From: Cladocopium goreaui
Lineage: Eukaryota > Sar > Dinophyceae > Suessiales > Symbiodiniaceae
Assembly (NCBI GenBank): GCA_947184155.2
Contig: CAMXCT020000458.1
Location: forward strand, 434,001-498,000
Reading direction: 5' to 3'
DNA: 64,000 nucleotides
The notes under the pieces are model-generated. The model was not told the DNA's origin, made no database searches, and worked only from the letters and a program-made list of their open reading frames with translations. The translations under genes and the position numbers were made by a program. Shown here in pieces: positions 35,111 to 44,977 of the stretch; positions within the stretch are counted from its first letter, which is position 1; every line of letters starts with the position of its first letter.

Positions 35111-35264
35111 GAAAGAACCCCACGAACTCTGTGTGAACGTGGCTTCCAAACGGCTCCATGCTGAGATCCTGTCCGAACAGATCCTGTCTGAGCAGACTTT
35201 GTCGTCTGAGCGGATGACAAGGTCTAAGCCCACGAGAAAGTTTGAGCTAATCCGTGTTCGATAG
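35111..35264 (+). pseudogene. Conserved ORF after AG|G, copy B
   Basis: After TTTTCTAAG it encodes KEPHELCVNVASKRLHAEIL then SEQILSEQ and a basic tail. Relative to copy A it gains 18 bases in frame (TLSSER-like segment). Unknown function. Confidence 0.28.
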
Positions 35265-36760
35265 TGTCCTTTCAAAGCTGGGGTGAAAATTGGTGCTTTG
35301 TAATTCTCTGATTTGTGTTGAAGATGGAAAGACTGATCTGGTAAAACTAATAGTAAAATAGTAAACCATCCTGAATATGATCATAGACTCCAGATAGCCG
35401 TGGTGTCAGTACCCTGCACAGCACCCTGCGACAGCAGCCTCTCCTGGAGATAGCATGCTGGAGAATTCGCCACCGAGCACGGAACCTATGAGAAGCAAGA
35501 ATCCCTATCCCATAGGATCCATGTATGGTATATATATATATGCTAACATTTGGGGTATATTGATGGTAAATGTTACCATATATAGCATACATGGATCCTA
35601 TGGGTATAGCTTGCCAACCATTTTGGGAATGAGAAAGCATGAACATGAGAGAAAACTTTAGGATTTCAGGTCGACCATTGTTACCCTGCGGCGGTAGTAC
35701 AATATGGCAGCCCGGAAAATCCATGATCAGATCCACCACGTGCAGATCATCTACGGTACGTTTAATTTTTGAAGCAGCTGGCCATGTTGGAGTAGCGGAG
35801 GGCAGAAAAATTGGAGTTTCTGCCCACAAAAAACACAGTACAAACAAAGTACAAAAGCACCAAGGACCCCCCGCTTGCAACAACAACCCCCAAGTGAGCA
35901 GTGGCCAGTGAGCCAAGGCTGACCACTGCTCAGCTGAGGGAAATAGCGACTGAACACAAATTCCACCTTCGGCTGCGGCCCGTTTGGTTTGCAGGTAGCG
36001 GCGATTTTCTTTGGAGAAGCGTGTGCTGCCCTGGCGATTCTTGCAGAGGTTTCGAGCCTGAGGTTTCAAAAGACAGAGCACTTTGCATATGGGGATGGGT
36101 TAAAACTGATTATATATTACCATATTTGGAGGAATAACCATCCAAGAATCAGATTATATGTTGTTCTCAATGCTCTGAATTTAAGAACATCTTCAAACAG
36201 CCCTGCCCTCTAGGAGAAGTTTGTACTTCACAAGGAATACCAAAGCTTGGAAGACCCAGGCATGGTTTTTTTACGTGTCGTGAGGCCGTCAGCAGGTTAT
36301 CACTGCGAAAAGCAGTTTATCCCTGCAAGAGTTTTTCAAGCAGTTTATCCCTGCGAAGGGTTGCAGGTGTTAATTTGTTGAACTTCCCAATAGATGCTGG
36401 TTAGTGCTTTCAACTCTGTTTTTTTGTGCATCAAAGCCTCGAATTTCATGTTTTTTCTGGTGATAAAAACAGTTGACGCGAAGGATTGAAAGCACCAACC
36501 AGTGCAGTTTAGGCGCCGTGCGAGGGCTTGGGCCCGCTAGTGTCAACATCCAACTTGGATGATTCTGGACGTGAACTGTGAGCGGGTGAGGGTCACCTGG
36601 GTCAAAACTGGCAACGCTAAACTTTGGGAAGGTTTGGTTATATTATACACATTAACATCTGTATATAATATCATATCAGACATCCACAAGAATTGAAGAT
36701 CCCGTTAAGAACACATTCCAAGTCTCTATTGCCAACCTCCCAGATCTTCCAGTAGACTCA

Positions 36761-38115
36761 GTAGACCAACTGTCAGGCTCAACTGTGTTCATCCCAACGC
36801 GGGGTGACACGAGGAAAATGCGCATTGGCCGCTGCTGGGTAAATTATAAGAACGTCACCGCGACGTCACTCGAAATGATGGTTAGTAGGCAACTACACCC
36901 AAAATTGCCTTGGAAGGTGTGAACAATTATATATATAAGTTTGAAAGTCATGGTGAATATTTACAGCTGAATCATATTGAATCATATTGATTCATGCTCA
37001 TTTTATTTTAGGAAGGGTCGATAGCTGATGAGTGAATATCTCATACTTCTCATACTCAGCATGGTTGCCAAGATCAGCCACATCAATCTTTGTGAAGGAT
37101 AGGGCTAGCAATTTGGGTCTGAACATGTGGGGAAAAACCCGTCGAAATCCCGCTCCAAATCCCATGGGTTGCCATTCTATAGCTATCCCGAAATCAAGGC
37201 TCCGAAGCGCTTGGCGTAGCTTCGGAAACCGGTCCCAATCAAAAGACAAACACTCTATGCCAACCCAAACATTAACCCTGAAACTAGCAATTTTGGTGGA
37301 CACAAATCTTCCAAACCCCAAGTTCGTTTAATTTTTAATGTAACAGTTGCTTGGTGTAAAAGCTGGTTGTGTGAAAACCAGTTGTTGTAAGAACTAGTTG
37401 GTGCAAAGGCTAGTTGGCGTATGAAATTTCTTCGTGGGAAACCTGGTTGGTCCCAAAAAAGGGTGTTTGTGTGTGTGTGTTTGTGTAAAAGCTAGTTGAT
37501 ATAAAATCAGATCCCTTGCAACAGTTTCTTGTGTTAAGAAAGTAGTTGGTGTAAGAATCACATTGACATGGCTTCAGAGGTGGTCCTACACAACCCTCGG
37601 CGTAAAACTTGGCCAATGACCACAGGAGGTAGTTCTTAAAATGGTTTGGATCCCAAAAAACTAAAATGATCATCCATGACTTGGATGATTTGGGGGTAAC
37701 ATGTCAGGAAACCTCCTTACTCGAATACACTGGCATATACAATATATCATGAATTTCACTTGACAACAACAATGGCTACAGGTGGTCAAAAGTAACAACC
37801 AGAAGTGTGCAAAGATGCGGCAGCTATCCTCCTGATTTTTGCGACCGCTGTCCAGTGGGAGTTTCAAGCATCGAAGTGGGGTATTGGAAGGGTTGGGAAG
37901 CTCCGCCTTTCAGGGATAGCCCCTGTCAACCACTAGTATCCACTAGAAACCATTAGTAACCATTAGTAATCATTGGTTTCTAGTAATAACCATTAGTAAC
38001 ATCATGGTTAGTCATTAGCAACCATTAGTCATTGATAACCATTATTCACCAATATTCACCATGACTAATCCATCTCACATCCCCATCTCGCCGTGTGGCA
38101 CGTGGCGCATCTCAG
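36761..38115. other. 3' end of intron 6
   Basis: A degenerate GTTGGTGTAAAAGCTAGTTG repeat occupies about 37340-37560, and an ACCATTAGTA repeat about 37925-38060. The ORF pair at 36998-37331 is open on both strands without a domain. The stretch ends at the acceptor CATCTCAG (AG at 38114-38115). Confidence 0.55.
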
Positions 38116-38258
38116 GTACCTCTTTGACCCGTTGCCCCCGATGGCGCTCCGCCCGCTGCGGCAGCTGCGGCTCTGCGCGCAGCCGGATCTGGCGCGGGAG
38201 GTGCCCTCGCTGGCCGAAAGGGTGGCGGAGGTGACGCGTGGGTGGCTGCTGATTGGAG
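38116..38258 (+). CDS. JmjC protein, exon 7 (starts inside PLYLFD)
   Basis: A 143-nt, very GC-rich exon. After the leading G it encodes YLFDPLPPMALRPLRQLRLC, a stretch of helix, and VTRGWLLIGG. YLFD finishes the JmjC PLYLFD motif begun in exon 6. WLLIGG is the strand just before the iron-binding HxD in this family (R-W-L-x-I-G-x-x-x-S-G-x-x-x-H). The exon ends at GGAG|GC (38259-38260), one base into a Gly codon that exon 8 completes. The enclosing open frame on both strands is an effect of GC content; the plus-strand motif and phase decide the strand. Confidence 0.9.
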
Positions 38259-39374
38259 GCAGGACATGTTTGATGGGAATCTCACTGGTGGATCGTAGGG
38301 ACATAATCATATACTTAATCATTGGGAATATCAGTAGCTAATATCAACAGTTACTATAGAGTATGTATATTGAAAGATGATATCATCGCAATGATATAGT
38401 AATCCCAGTGATGATTTCTTTATATATATATATACACATATAAGTTCCAAAAAATATGCTTCTGCGGCGGGTTCTCAAGTCATCATCATCATCATCCTCC
38501 TCCTCCTCCTCCTCCATATGTTGTGTTCCCTTGAGCATTTTGTAGGTCTAATGCAGATTAGGGCCTCCATTTGGGGAGTGGTTCTGATTTGGGATCTTGT
38601 TCTTTTTCTGCTCAAAAGTTTCCCGAGAGACGATTGCCGCATTGTGGGTTTCTCGCTTGCTGGACCCAATAGACATTGCAACAATACAACAACCCTGCTA
38701 GTTTCGTACCTCGCCCTGGCCTCAAGTAGTACGGGCTTTTGCTGCTGGAATTTCAAATTTCCAAGTTTTAAGCAGCCACGTTTTCATCTTGAAATATGTG
38801 TTATGCGCCAGTGTTCAAATCCATTTGTGTTTGGCAAACCACCAATTTCAATTCTTGATTTTGAACCAGTTCATTTAAGGATATTATTTATTTTCAGCGT
38901 TGCCGATCAGTGCAATCCACCAGCTTTGGTGCAAGAACCTCCCCCAGTCATAAGCCTACTCTAGTTTCCCATCCAACCATAGAAAAATGCGTGAAAACTA
39001 CTGGTAAGGTGCAGTTAATCTAGTCACAAAACACTATGATTGTAATTATTCTTCGGTGGGATATCCACAGTTATATGTGGGTCATCAACTAAATATAAAT
39101 TAGGAATAACATCCTCACGAAAAGGGCCCCCGAGGTTACTGAGTAAATTATAAACCCATGTATATAGCTAGTTCGATGTACTCTCCATAAGCCCAACAGT
39201 TAGTACAATTCTCAACCAACGTAGCCAAAAAATGCGGATATCATCACTAAATTCCCAAACTAGACTTAGAGTTTTGATCCCTAGAGCCATCCCCATTTAT
39301 TGTTAAATTATCGCCAAATTCAACAGTGTTGGCAAGTTCCCCCCAAAAAACACAGATCTTATTGATTCTTCCTA

Positions 39375-39501
39375 TATCCTCCGGTAATCAAACGGGGCAA
39401 TGGCGCAATCCATATTTAGTTCGATGATTTTCCCAGCGAACTAAACCTCCATGGCTAGTTCGGGGATTTTCCAGTGGCCATGTTTGATTGCCAGAGGGTA
39501 T
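39375..39501. mobile_element. MITE family 1 relative (divergent)
   Basis: Ends TATCCTCCGGTAATCAAAC and GTTTGATTGCCAGAGGGTAT pair over about 18 bp. The interior has its own inverted words AGTTCGATGATTTTCC/AGTTCGGGGATTTTCC. It shares CCAGAGGGTA with family 1 but not the AACATAGCTAT segment, so it is a sister subfamily. Confidence 0.65.
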
Positions 39502-39854
39502 CCAACTTTTGACTCTTGTCCTTGATACCTAGTGATATTCAAAACTTTGATATCCTTTGGTAATCAAAAACAGCAGGGTATCCAATTTTTGTTATCCCTA
39601 AAACCACCCTAAATTTGCCGAAACATGTTGGTAAAATCTCCCCTACGACGCAGAAATCTTATTGTTGACATCCCATTTTTGTTGCTAAATCCATTGAATT
39701 TCCCATTCAATCCAAGTAAATCACCATGAAAAATCCGCCTTTTTGTTGCAGAAAACTCACCATGAAAAATCACCAGTTTCGCTTTGTGAAATCACCACTC
39801 TTGCTGCTTGATTCACCATTGATTCACCATGAAATCACCATGATGAACCAATAT

Positions 39855-39961
39855 TACCCTCTGGTAAACTAACATGACTATGGAAAATCACCATTTTCAA
39901 TGGGTAAATCCACTATTTCAATGGCCATTTTCAATAGCTATTTTGACATAACCAGAGGGTA
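39855..39961. mobile_element. MITE family 1, copy h
   Basis: Ends TACCCTCTGGTAAACTAACAT and TTTTGACATAACCAGAGGGTA. The interior TTTTCAATGGGTAAATCCAC is shared with the copy at 44260-44363. It ends 55 bp upstream of exon 8. Confidence 0.92.
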
Positions 39962-40016
39962 TCCTGTTACCGGAGGGTACCACTTTCCATTCCTCACCTC
40001 CCGTTGCTAGGCTCAG

Positions 40017-40124
40017 GCAGCGGTTCGCGCTTCCACACGGACGCCTTCGGCTGTGGTGCTTGGAACGTGACGCTGCTGGGCGCCAAGCGCTGGGCGATGT
40101 ATCCGCCCGGAGCACGGCCGCCAG
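40017..40124 (+). CDS. JmjC protein, exon 8 (HTD iron ligands)
   Basis: Follows the acceptor GGCTCAG. With the G from exon 7 it reads GSGSRFHTDAFGCGAWNVTL then LGAKRWAMYPPGARPPG. H (40034-40036) and D (40040-40042) form the HxD iron-binding pair of JmjC oxygenases. AWN and KRW-x-x-YPPG are hallmark residues; the Lys of KRW lies where JMJD6-like enzymes bind 2-oxoglutarate. The donor is GT (40125-40126) after one base of a Gly codon. Confidence 0.93.
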
Positions 40125-40815
40125 GTGGAGTTTGTCCGGAAGATGGAGAAATGATGGGAAAAACATGGGGAAAATGGTGAAACCATGTGGAAAATGGATG
40201 AACATGGGTGATTGATGTATGTGTTACATTGATTTACTGATATCTGACCAGTGAAAATTGCTCAGGTTTGATCTGTTTGAAGGTTTTTCACGTGAGAGTG
40301 AATGCTTTTTTCAAGGACATGTGGCCAGGTTATGTGAAGTTTTAACTGGTAAGGATGCGAATGTCCAAGCAGTTAAAAGTGAGAGTTCTGCGAGGAGAAA
40401 CATAAGTACGGATTCTCCCAACATTTACGCTTCTAGGTTCAAATATATTTTTTTTATCCAGAGAAAAAATCGTCGTGTATCATCTGTTTATCCTTCATCA
40501 AGCAATCCTGGTGATATCCAGAAACAGCCTTGGGGATTTTCAAGTAACAGGAGGAAAACAGTGGGAGTCGGACAGTCGCAAGAACCCCTCAGTCACCACG
40601 ACATCCAAGGCACGGAAACGGTTTGGATTTTTAAACGCCGTTGGAAGTCGGAAGCCCCTAAGGTTTGGGTTTTGAAATTTTCGGTTTCAGATTGAAGAAC
40701 GGTAAACTCACAGAAAACCATGGTATACCATGGTAAAACATGAGTTTCATAGGTAAATCATCTATAAAATGGTCCATTTTCCATGGCTTATTGTAAGTTT
40801 ACCGCGCGTTTGTAG
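40125..40815 (+). other. Intron 8 (GT donor)
   Basis: No exon is required here by the phase. A degenerate MITE-like palindrome spans about 40702-40805 (GGTAAACTCACAGAAAACC ... CATGGCTTATTGTAAGTTTACC). The ORF 40258-40695 is open but has no recognised domain and is skipped by the gene model. Confidence 0.75.
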
Positions 40816-40877
40816 GTGTGTTGGACCTGGGTCCAGAGCGCTTTGCCGCCCCTGCGCCCATTTTCTGGTTCTCTGAG
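40816..40877 (+). CDS. JmjC protein, exon 9
   Basis: After the acceptor GTTTGTAG the exon reads GT (completing Gly) and VLDLGPERFAAPAPIFWFSE, ending at GAG|GC (40878-40879). P-x-x-x-W-F-x-E matches the family segment 'S-P-x-P-x-x-W-F-x-E-x-Y-P' in the JmjC second half. Phase 0 continues in exon 10. Confidence 0.85.
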
Positions 40878-41086
40878 GCTCGTCCCCCATTGGATTCATG
40901 CCCGATGTTGTTTTGAAATGGGTATGGATCAATACCTATGAAAATACCATTTTTAGTGGGATGAACATCCATAAATCCCAGCTATTTTGATGTGAACTAC
41001 AGAGGTACCAGGGTTTTGACACACTGCCAAATGCCGAAGTCTGCGAAAGTTCTGTAGGTTTCTGGTCCTGTTTCAAGTCGTCGCAG

Positions 41087-41137
41087 GTGCTGCCACAACT
41101 GAGAAAGGACCAACTGCCCTTGGAACTCGTGACAAAG
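41087..41137 (+). CDS. JmjC protein, exon 10 (51-nt micro-exon)
   Basis: Seventeen codons, VLPQLRKDQLPLELVTK, between the acceptor GTCGCAG and a GC donor (AAAG|GC). It fits the family segment 'Y-P-x-L-x-x-x-x-x-P-x-E-x-x' that leads into the G-D/E-x-x-Y-x-P strand. It is small but phase 0 on both sides and matched by both neighbours. Confidence 0.85.
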
Positions 41138-42006
41138 GCCCCAACTTGTCGGAGCGACTATCCAAAATGGCAAAAAATGAGGAAAACATGATCCATGGGA
41201 TGGGTGAAAACTGGATCAACACATGTGATTTCCAGGAAAGCCACAACCACTTGCCCGAGATTTTGAAAAAGGGTTGGGAAGCCCTTTATTACTATTGTTA
41301 CCCACTATATATATATGTATACATATATATATATATATTATATATATATATTATATATATATTATATATATATATTATATTACTATAGTTACCATATGTA
41401 ACATTATGTAACCATTATCAATAATGTTACGTAATGTTACTATTTTGAATCTAGTTGGCAGCTTCAACATGCTTCAACCATCTTCAAAATTTTCAACCCT
41501 CGTATAATGATCCCAACTGAGGAGCATATTTTCAGGGGTGAAAACATCAAGTAGTAGTTGCCAATTGTTGGGAAAATCTATTGCAATATAACTACATATT
41601 TATTACCAGTGTTACACACCATGATCTTGCTATAGCATTAATACTATTGTTCAATAAGGATTTCTATGATCTAATTGCTATTAGCTAGTAACCTCAGGCA
41701 ATCAGTCACATGGCTTGCTGGAAACTTCCCCATGATTTTGCCATTTCGATACATGCCAAATTATACAAGGTGGCCCCCCCAGTTATAAGTTGGTTTACCG
41801 ATATGGAGGTTTCCTGAGATGGGGTACCCCTAAATCATCCATTTTTATTTTCGGATTTTCCATTATAAACCATCCAGCTATTGGGGTACCCCATTTATGG
41901 ACACCTCCATATCCATATTATGTTATATCCTCCAGAAACCAAACCCTAAACCGACTAACAACGTGATTCGTGCGACGTGCATCGATTTCGGCATATTTCG
42001 GCCGAG
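41138..42006 (+). other. Intron 10 (GC donor)
   Basis: Holds a TATATA/TTATATAT microsatellite at 41307-41385 and otherwise AT-rich text. No additional exon is seen. Confidence 0.8.
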
Positions 42007-42082
42007 GCCGGGGATGTTCTGTACATCCCACCGGGCTGGTGGCATTGCGTGCTGAATCTCAGCCCTTCTGTGGCCTTCACCC
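42007..42082 (+). CDS. JmjC protein, exon 11 (GWWH, third iron ligand)
   Basis: After CGGCCGAG the exon encodes AGDVLYIPPGWWHCVLNLSP then SVAFT and one base of Arg. G-D-V-L-Y-I-P-x-G-W-W-H is the distal strand of JmjC domains; His 42043-42045 is the third iron ligand. LNLSPSVAFTRN is completed by exon 12. The donor is GT (42083-42084). The frame stays open to 42282, but the residues after FTR lose family resemblance, so the splice is preferred. Confidence 0.93.
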
Positions 42083-42777
42083 GTGGCTCAGTCACGGAGT
42101 TGACGGCCATTGAGATGGGATGGCAATTCCATGCCATTCACGAAGATTCAGATGTTTGTTTCATGAAAGGATGGTTACCTTCCTCTAAAAACTCTCTAAC
42201 TCTGTCGAAGATGGCTTTGCCAGATGAATTTCGGGATCCAAAGGCGGACTCGACACTTTTGGCTTGCGCAAACATGGCATGACATGAATGGTATGAATTT
42301 CAAACATTTTTTCCATGGAAAGTACATGTTCATTAAGCAACGATGTTTTCTGAATTTAAGTCATAACCCAATACCCTCTGGTAATTTAACGTAGCTATTG
42401 AAAGTGGCCATAGAAATAGTTGATTTACATTGATTTACCCATCAAAGATGGTAATTTTCCAGTTCGCTATGTTAGTTTACCAGAGGGTAATTCATCAACC
42501 ATCCCCAGTGTTGCCATGGCTGGTAACCATCCTCAAGGTTTCTGGCCTTCCTGGAAAACCTGGACCCATCTGGAACCATCCAACGATGTGTCAGTCGCTG
42601 ATTCTGGGTGATGAGCACCTTTTATCCCCCAAACATATGGTACTGTAACATTTTCCAACATCTTATAATCAGGCCCCAAAAAGATGGAAAAGTAAAAATC
42701 CGACCAAAATGGTGATGATTTATACTTTTCTATCATTTTGGGTGTTACTATAAATCCATCATTTCCCACATCCCTAG
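42083..42777 (+). other. Intron 11 with MITE
   Basis: Contains the MITE at 42372-42489. Nothing else is recognised. Confidence 0.75.
42372..42489. mobile_element. MITE family 1, copy i
   Basis: Ends TACCCTCTGGTAATTTAACGT and ATGTTAGTTTACCAGAGGGTA. It is slightly longer than average because of extra TTGATTTACATTGATTTACC in the middle. Confidence 0.9.
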
Positions 42778-42869
42778 GCAACGTGGCCTACGGCTGCCGC
42801 GCAGCCCCCGGTGTTTGCTCCGCCCTGGCGGCTCGCGGCGACGCGTCGTCAAAGGTCGCCGTCGAAGCG
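42778..42869 (+). CDS. JmjC protein, exon 12 (domain end)
   Basis: After CATCCCTAG the exon begins GC (completing Arg) and reads NVAYGCRAAPGVCSALAARG then DASSKVAVEA. T-R-N closes the JmjC motif 'A-x-T-x-N', and the following helix is Ala-rich. I end it at GAAGCG|GTGAGG (42870), a consensus GT donor, phase 0. The frame stays open to 42971, so a longer exon is possible. Confidence 0.72.
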
Positions 42870-43446
42870 GTGAGGGGCTTTGTGTGGCGCCAGCATTGCG
42901 AAGAAAATGGCGTGGGGGTTTCAATGGGGGAAGGTTTATTTCATGGAAAAAAACATGAAAACCATGGATGATTTATTTCGGGTACGGCCATGAGTATGGG
43001 AACCTCCATGTGGTGTTTCAATGTGGGAACATGTGGGAAAACAGTGGAAACATGTGGAGTTTAATCTGGAAAATCAAGATTTCACTGGCATGTGGGGTCC
43101 GTGGGTCAATCGTTTCTGATAGTCAAATGATTTTACTGATGCAACTTGATGGTTAGAGCCGCAAAATGGGACATGTAGCCAACAGAATATGGATTTTCAA
43201 TATATAAAGATACTATGGACAGCACACATTGGAGATTTGGCCCAAGCAACAGAATGGGGGACCAACAGGCGGAGATTTCCCAATGATGGTTGCTAGCGCC
43301 AATTGTGAATTAACACACTGATATTAGGGGTATCATTTGCCACTATTAACCATCATTAGCCATTGAATGATCACTACTGACCAGCAAAACATGAGGGGAA
43401 TTCATGATGTTTCGGTAGTTCCACATCACTGGTTTGGTTCCGCCAG
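42870..43446 (+). other. Intron 12
   Basis: AT-rich with repeated ATGTGGGAA and AACATGTGG words at 43015-43060. No feature is recognised. Confidence 0.5.
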
Positions 43447-43484
43447 GCCTATTTCCGCGATCGAAAAGATGCAAGCCGTGTGGT
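43447..43484 (+). CDS. JmjC protein, exon candidate 13
   Basis: After TTCCGCCAG a phase-0 frame reads AYFRDRKDASRVV. An internal GC donor (GT|GC, 43485-43486) gives the phase needed by the next candidate. No conserved motif helps here, so this exon rests on splice sites, phase and codon appearance. The frame is open to a stop at 43522-43524. Confidence 0.35.
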
Positions 43485-44685
43485 GCGCTATCAGTTCCTT
43501 GGCCACACTTCCTATGGAATGTGATATGAATATCACCATTGGTGTCACTATATCCTGGGAACCGCCATTGTTTTCATTGATCAAACTTATGTTCATGGTT
43601 CGTTTACTAGATCATTCATAGTTATTTTTTGTTTACAGATTTATCAAACATGATGATATCTATCAGATCATTAATATATATATAAATTGTATGTATATAT
43701 ATATATATGTTGGATCATTAATATTTATCAAAAACATGCTGATATTATCCCAGACTTTCATCCACTTTCCGAACGGTGTCCAGCGGGAAAGTCGCTGGAA
43801 ACGACCATCGCCACCAGTTTTTTTTTCCCAGGAGAGTCATTGGCCATAAAATCGCCGTAAAAAGTACCACTGAGGTTTTTCCTTCTCAACTAATATTGGG
43901 TATTAATGGGATACTAGTGGTATATTTATGGTATATCATGGTATATTAATGGGATACTAATGGGATATTAATGAGATATTAATGGGATATTATATAATCG
44001 GATACTAATGGGATATTCATGAGATATTAGTGAGATATTAATGGGATCTTCATGTAAATATACGTTGTTTTTTTTGTGCATGGCATTTTTTGTGCGTATC
44101 CCAGGGGGTGATGGATGGATGCAGGTGCCTGGTTTGCGCAACAGACCACGAGTTCCGCATGAGCAAAGGAGCGGCGCCTCGCCGATGCGCCGATGTTGAT
44201 CGGTCGCCGATGTCGGGATTTGGTGCCCCATGACACGTGAATTCCTATGAACAGACCAGTACCCTCTGGTAATTTAACATAGCTATTGAAAATCACCATT
44301 TTCAATGGGTAAATCCACTATAAATGGCCATTTTCAATAGCTATGTTAAATTACCAGAGGGTAATTTTGGGGCTGATGGTTTGGTATGACAAACAGCTAG
44401 GTCAACCCTGATTGAGTAGGTCAATGAGTGAAGTTTAGTCATAACTGGAAGTATGAACCACCCAAGGACCTTTTATTGCAGGGTATCTTTATCCATGACA
44501 AGAAAGTGTCTGTTTCGAATCAGCATTGGATATGATCCAACCTTCACCTGATATATATATATATAATATATATATATATATTGGAAAAGCGTTTGACTTA
44601 ACCATATTTAGCCATTTGTTAGCCCCTATAGATCATTGTTTTTGTCGCTATTTCAGCAAGCTCCTACTTCTGGGGATCAACTGAG
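43485..44685 (+). other. Intron 13 with repeats
   Basis: A TATATA run at 43675-43708, an ATGGGATA(C/T)TA repeat at about 43900-44050 and a MITE at 44260-44363. A GC-rich island at 44125-44215 follows a good acceptor (GATGCAG|G) and reads CLVCATDHEFRMSKGAAPRR in one frame, so it may be another exon, but its phase does not fit the chain given here. Confidence 0.4.
44260..44363. mobile_element. MITE family 1, copy j
   Basis: Ends TACCCTCTGGTAATTTAACAT and ATGTTAAATTACCAGAGGGTA are perfect inverted repeats over at least 29 bp (TAGCTATTGAAAAT continues the arm). This is the best-preserved copy and a good consensus for the family. Confidence 0.95.
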
Positions 44686-44732
44686 GTGGGCGATGGGTGA
44701 GCTGGCTGAGGTGGCGGAGGGGCTGTGGCCGT
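44686..44732 (+). CDS. JmjC protein, exon candidate 14
   Basis: After CAACTGAG the frame reads WAMGELAEVAEGLWP and leaves one base before a GT donor (44733). The amphipathic helix and open frame look like coding sequence, and phases match candidates 13 and 15. The acceptor could instead be TTTCAG at 44655-44656, which would add QAPTSGDQLR in frame. Confidence 0.38.
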
Positions 44733-44872
44733 GTCGTCCTTGGTGGTCGCTGTACATCAAAAAGGGTCAAGGCAACTTGACATTGACATGTCTGATGGCA
44801 ATGATGTAAGATGAACATAGATGAACAGAAAAGCTATCTCAACTGCTATCAGTTCAGAAGGTGTTTTTTGTG

Positions 44873-44977
44873 TACCATCTGGTTACTTAACATAGCCATG
44901 GAAAATCACCATTTTTAATAGGTAAACCATCTATAAATGGGCCATTTCCCATGGCTATGTTAAATAACCAGAGGGTA
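44873..44977. mobile_element. MITE family 1, copy k
   Basis: Ends TACCATCTGGTTACTTAACAT and ATGTTAAATAACCAGAGGGTA, with the interior AATAGGTAAACCATCTATAA shared with copies e and g. Confidence 0.92.

Larger units (their letters stand above)
34310..36760. repeat. Segmental duplication, copy B, right part
   Basis: The counterpart of 16560-19510, same order and orientation, with the TIR element missing. It contains the paired conserved ORFs at 34567-34647 and 35111-35264 and the PRLT-x2-QL-x-EI-x-TEH peptide (35910 region) also readable at 18795 in copy A. Long minus-strand ORFs (35347-36081) are open in both copies but show no domain. Confidence 0.8.
9605..38115 (+). other. Intron 6: 28.5-kb GC-AG intron
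   Basis: The intron is bounded by a GC donor (CCTT|GC) and an acceptor CATCTCAG|G. Its flanking exons together rebuild a conserved JmjC motif, so no coding sequence is missing between them. It holds a truncated LTR retroelement, a TIR element, two MITEs, a large direct duplication, several minisatellites and possible gene fragments, annotated separately. Confidence 0.8.
38259..40016 (+). other. Intron 7 (GC donor)
   Basis: Contains a CATCATC/CTCCTCC run at 38479-38515, a TATATA run near 38422-38434, a MITE relative at 39375-39501 and a MITE at 39855-39961. No further exon is needed by the phase. Confidence 0.8.

Noticed and set aside
41977-42282. Reading the GWWH region as one 101-codon ORF
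   Set aside because: JmjC resemblance stops exactly at a GT donor (42083), and splicing to 42778 restores the FTRN motif.
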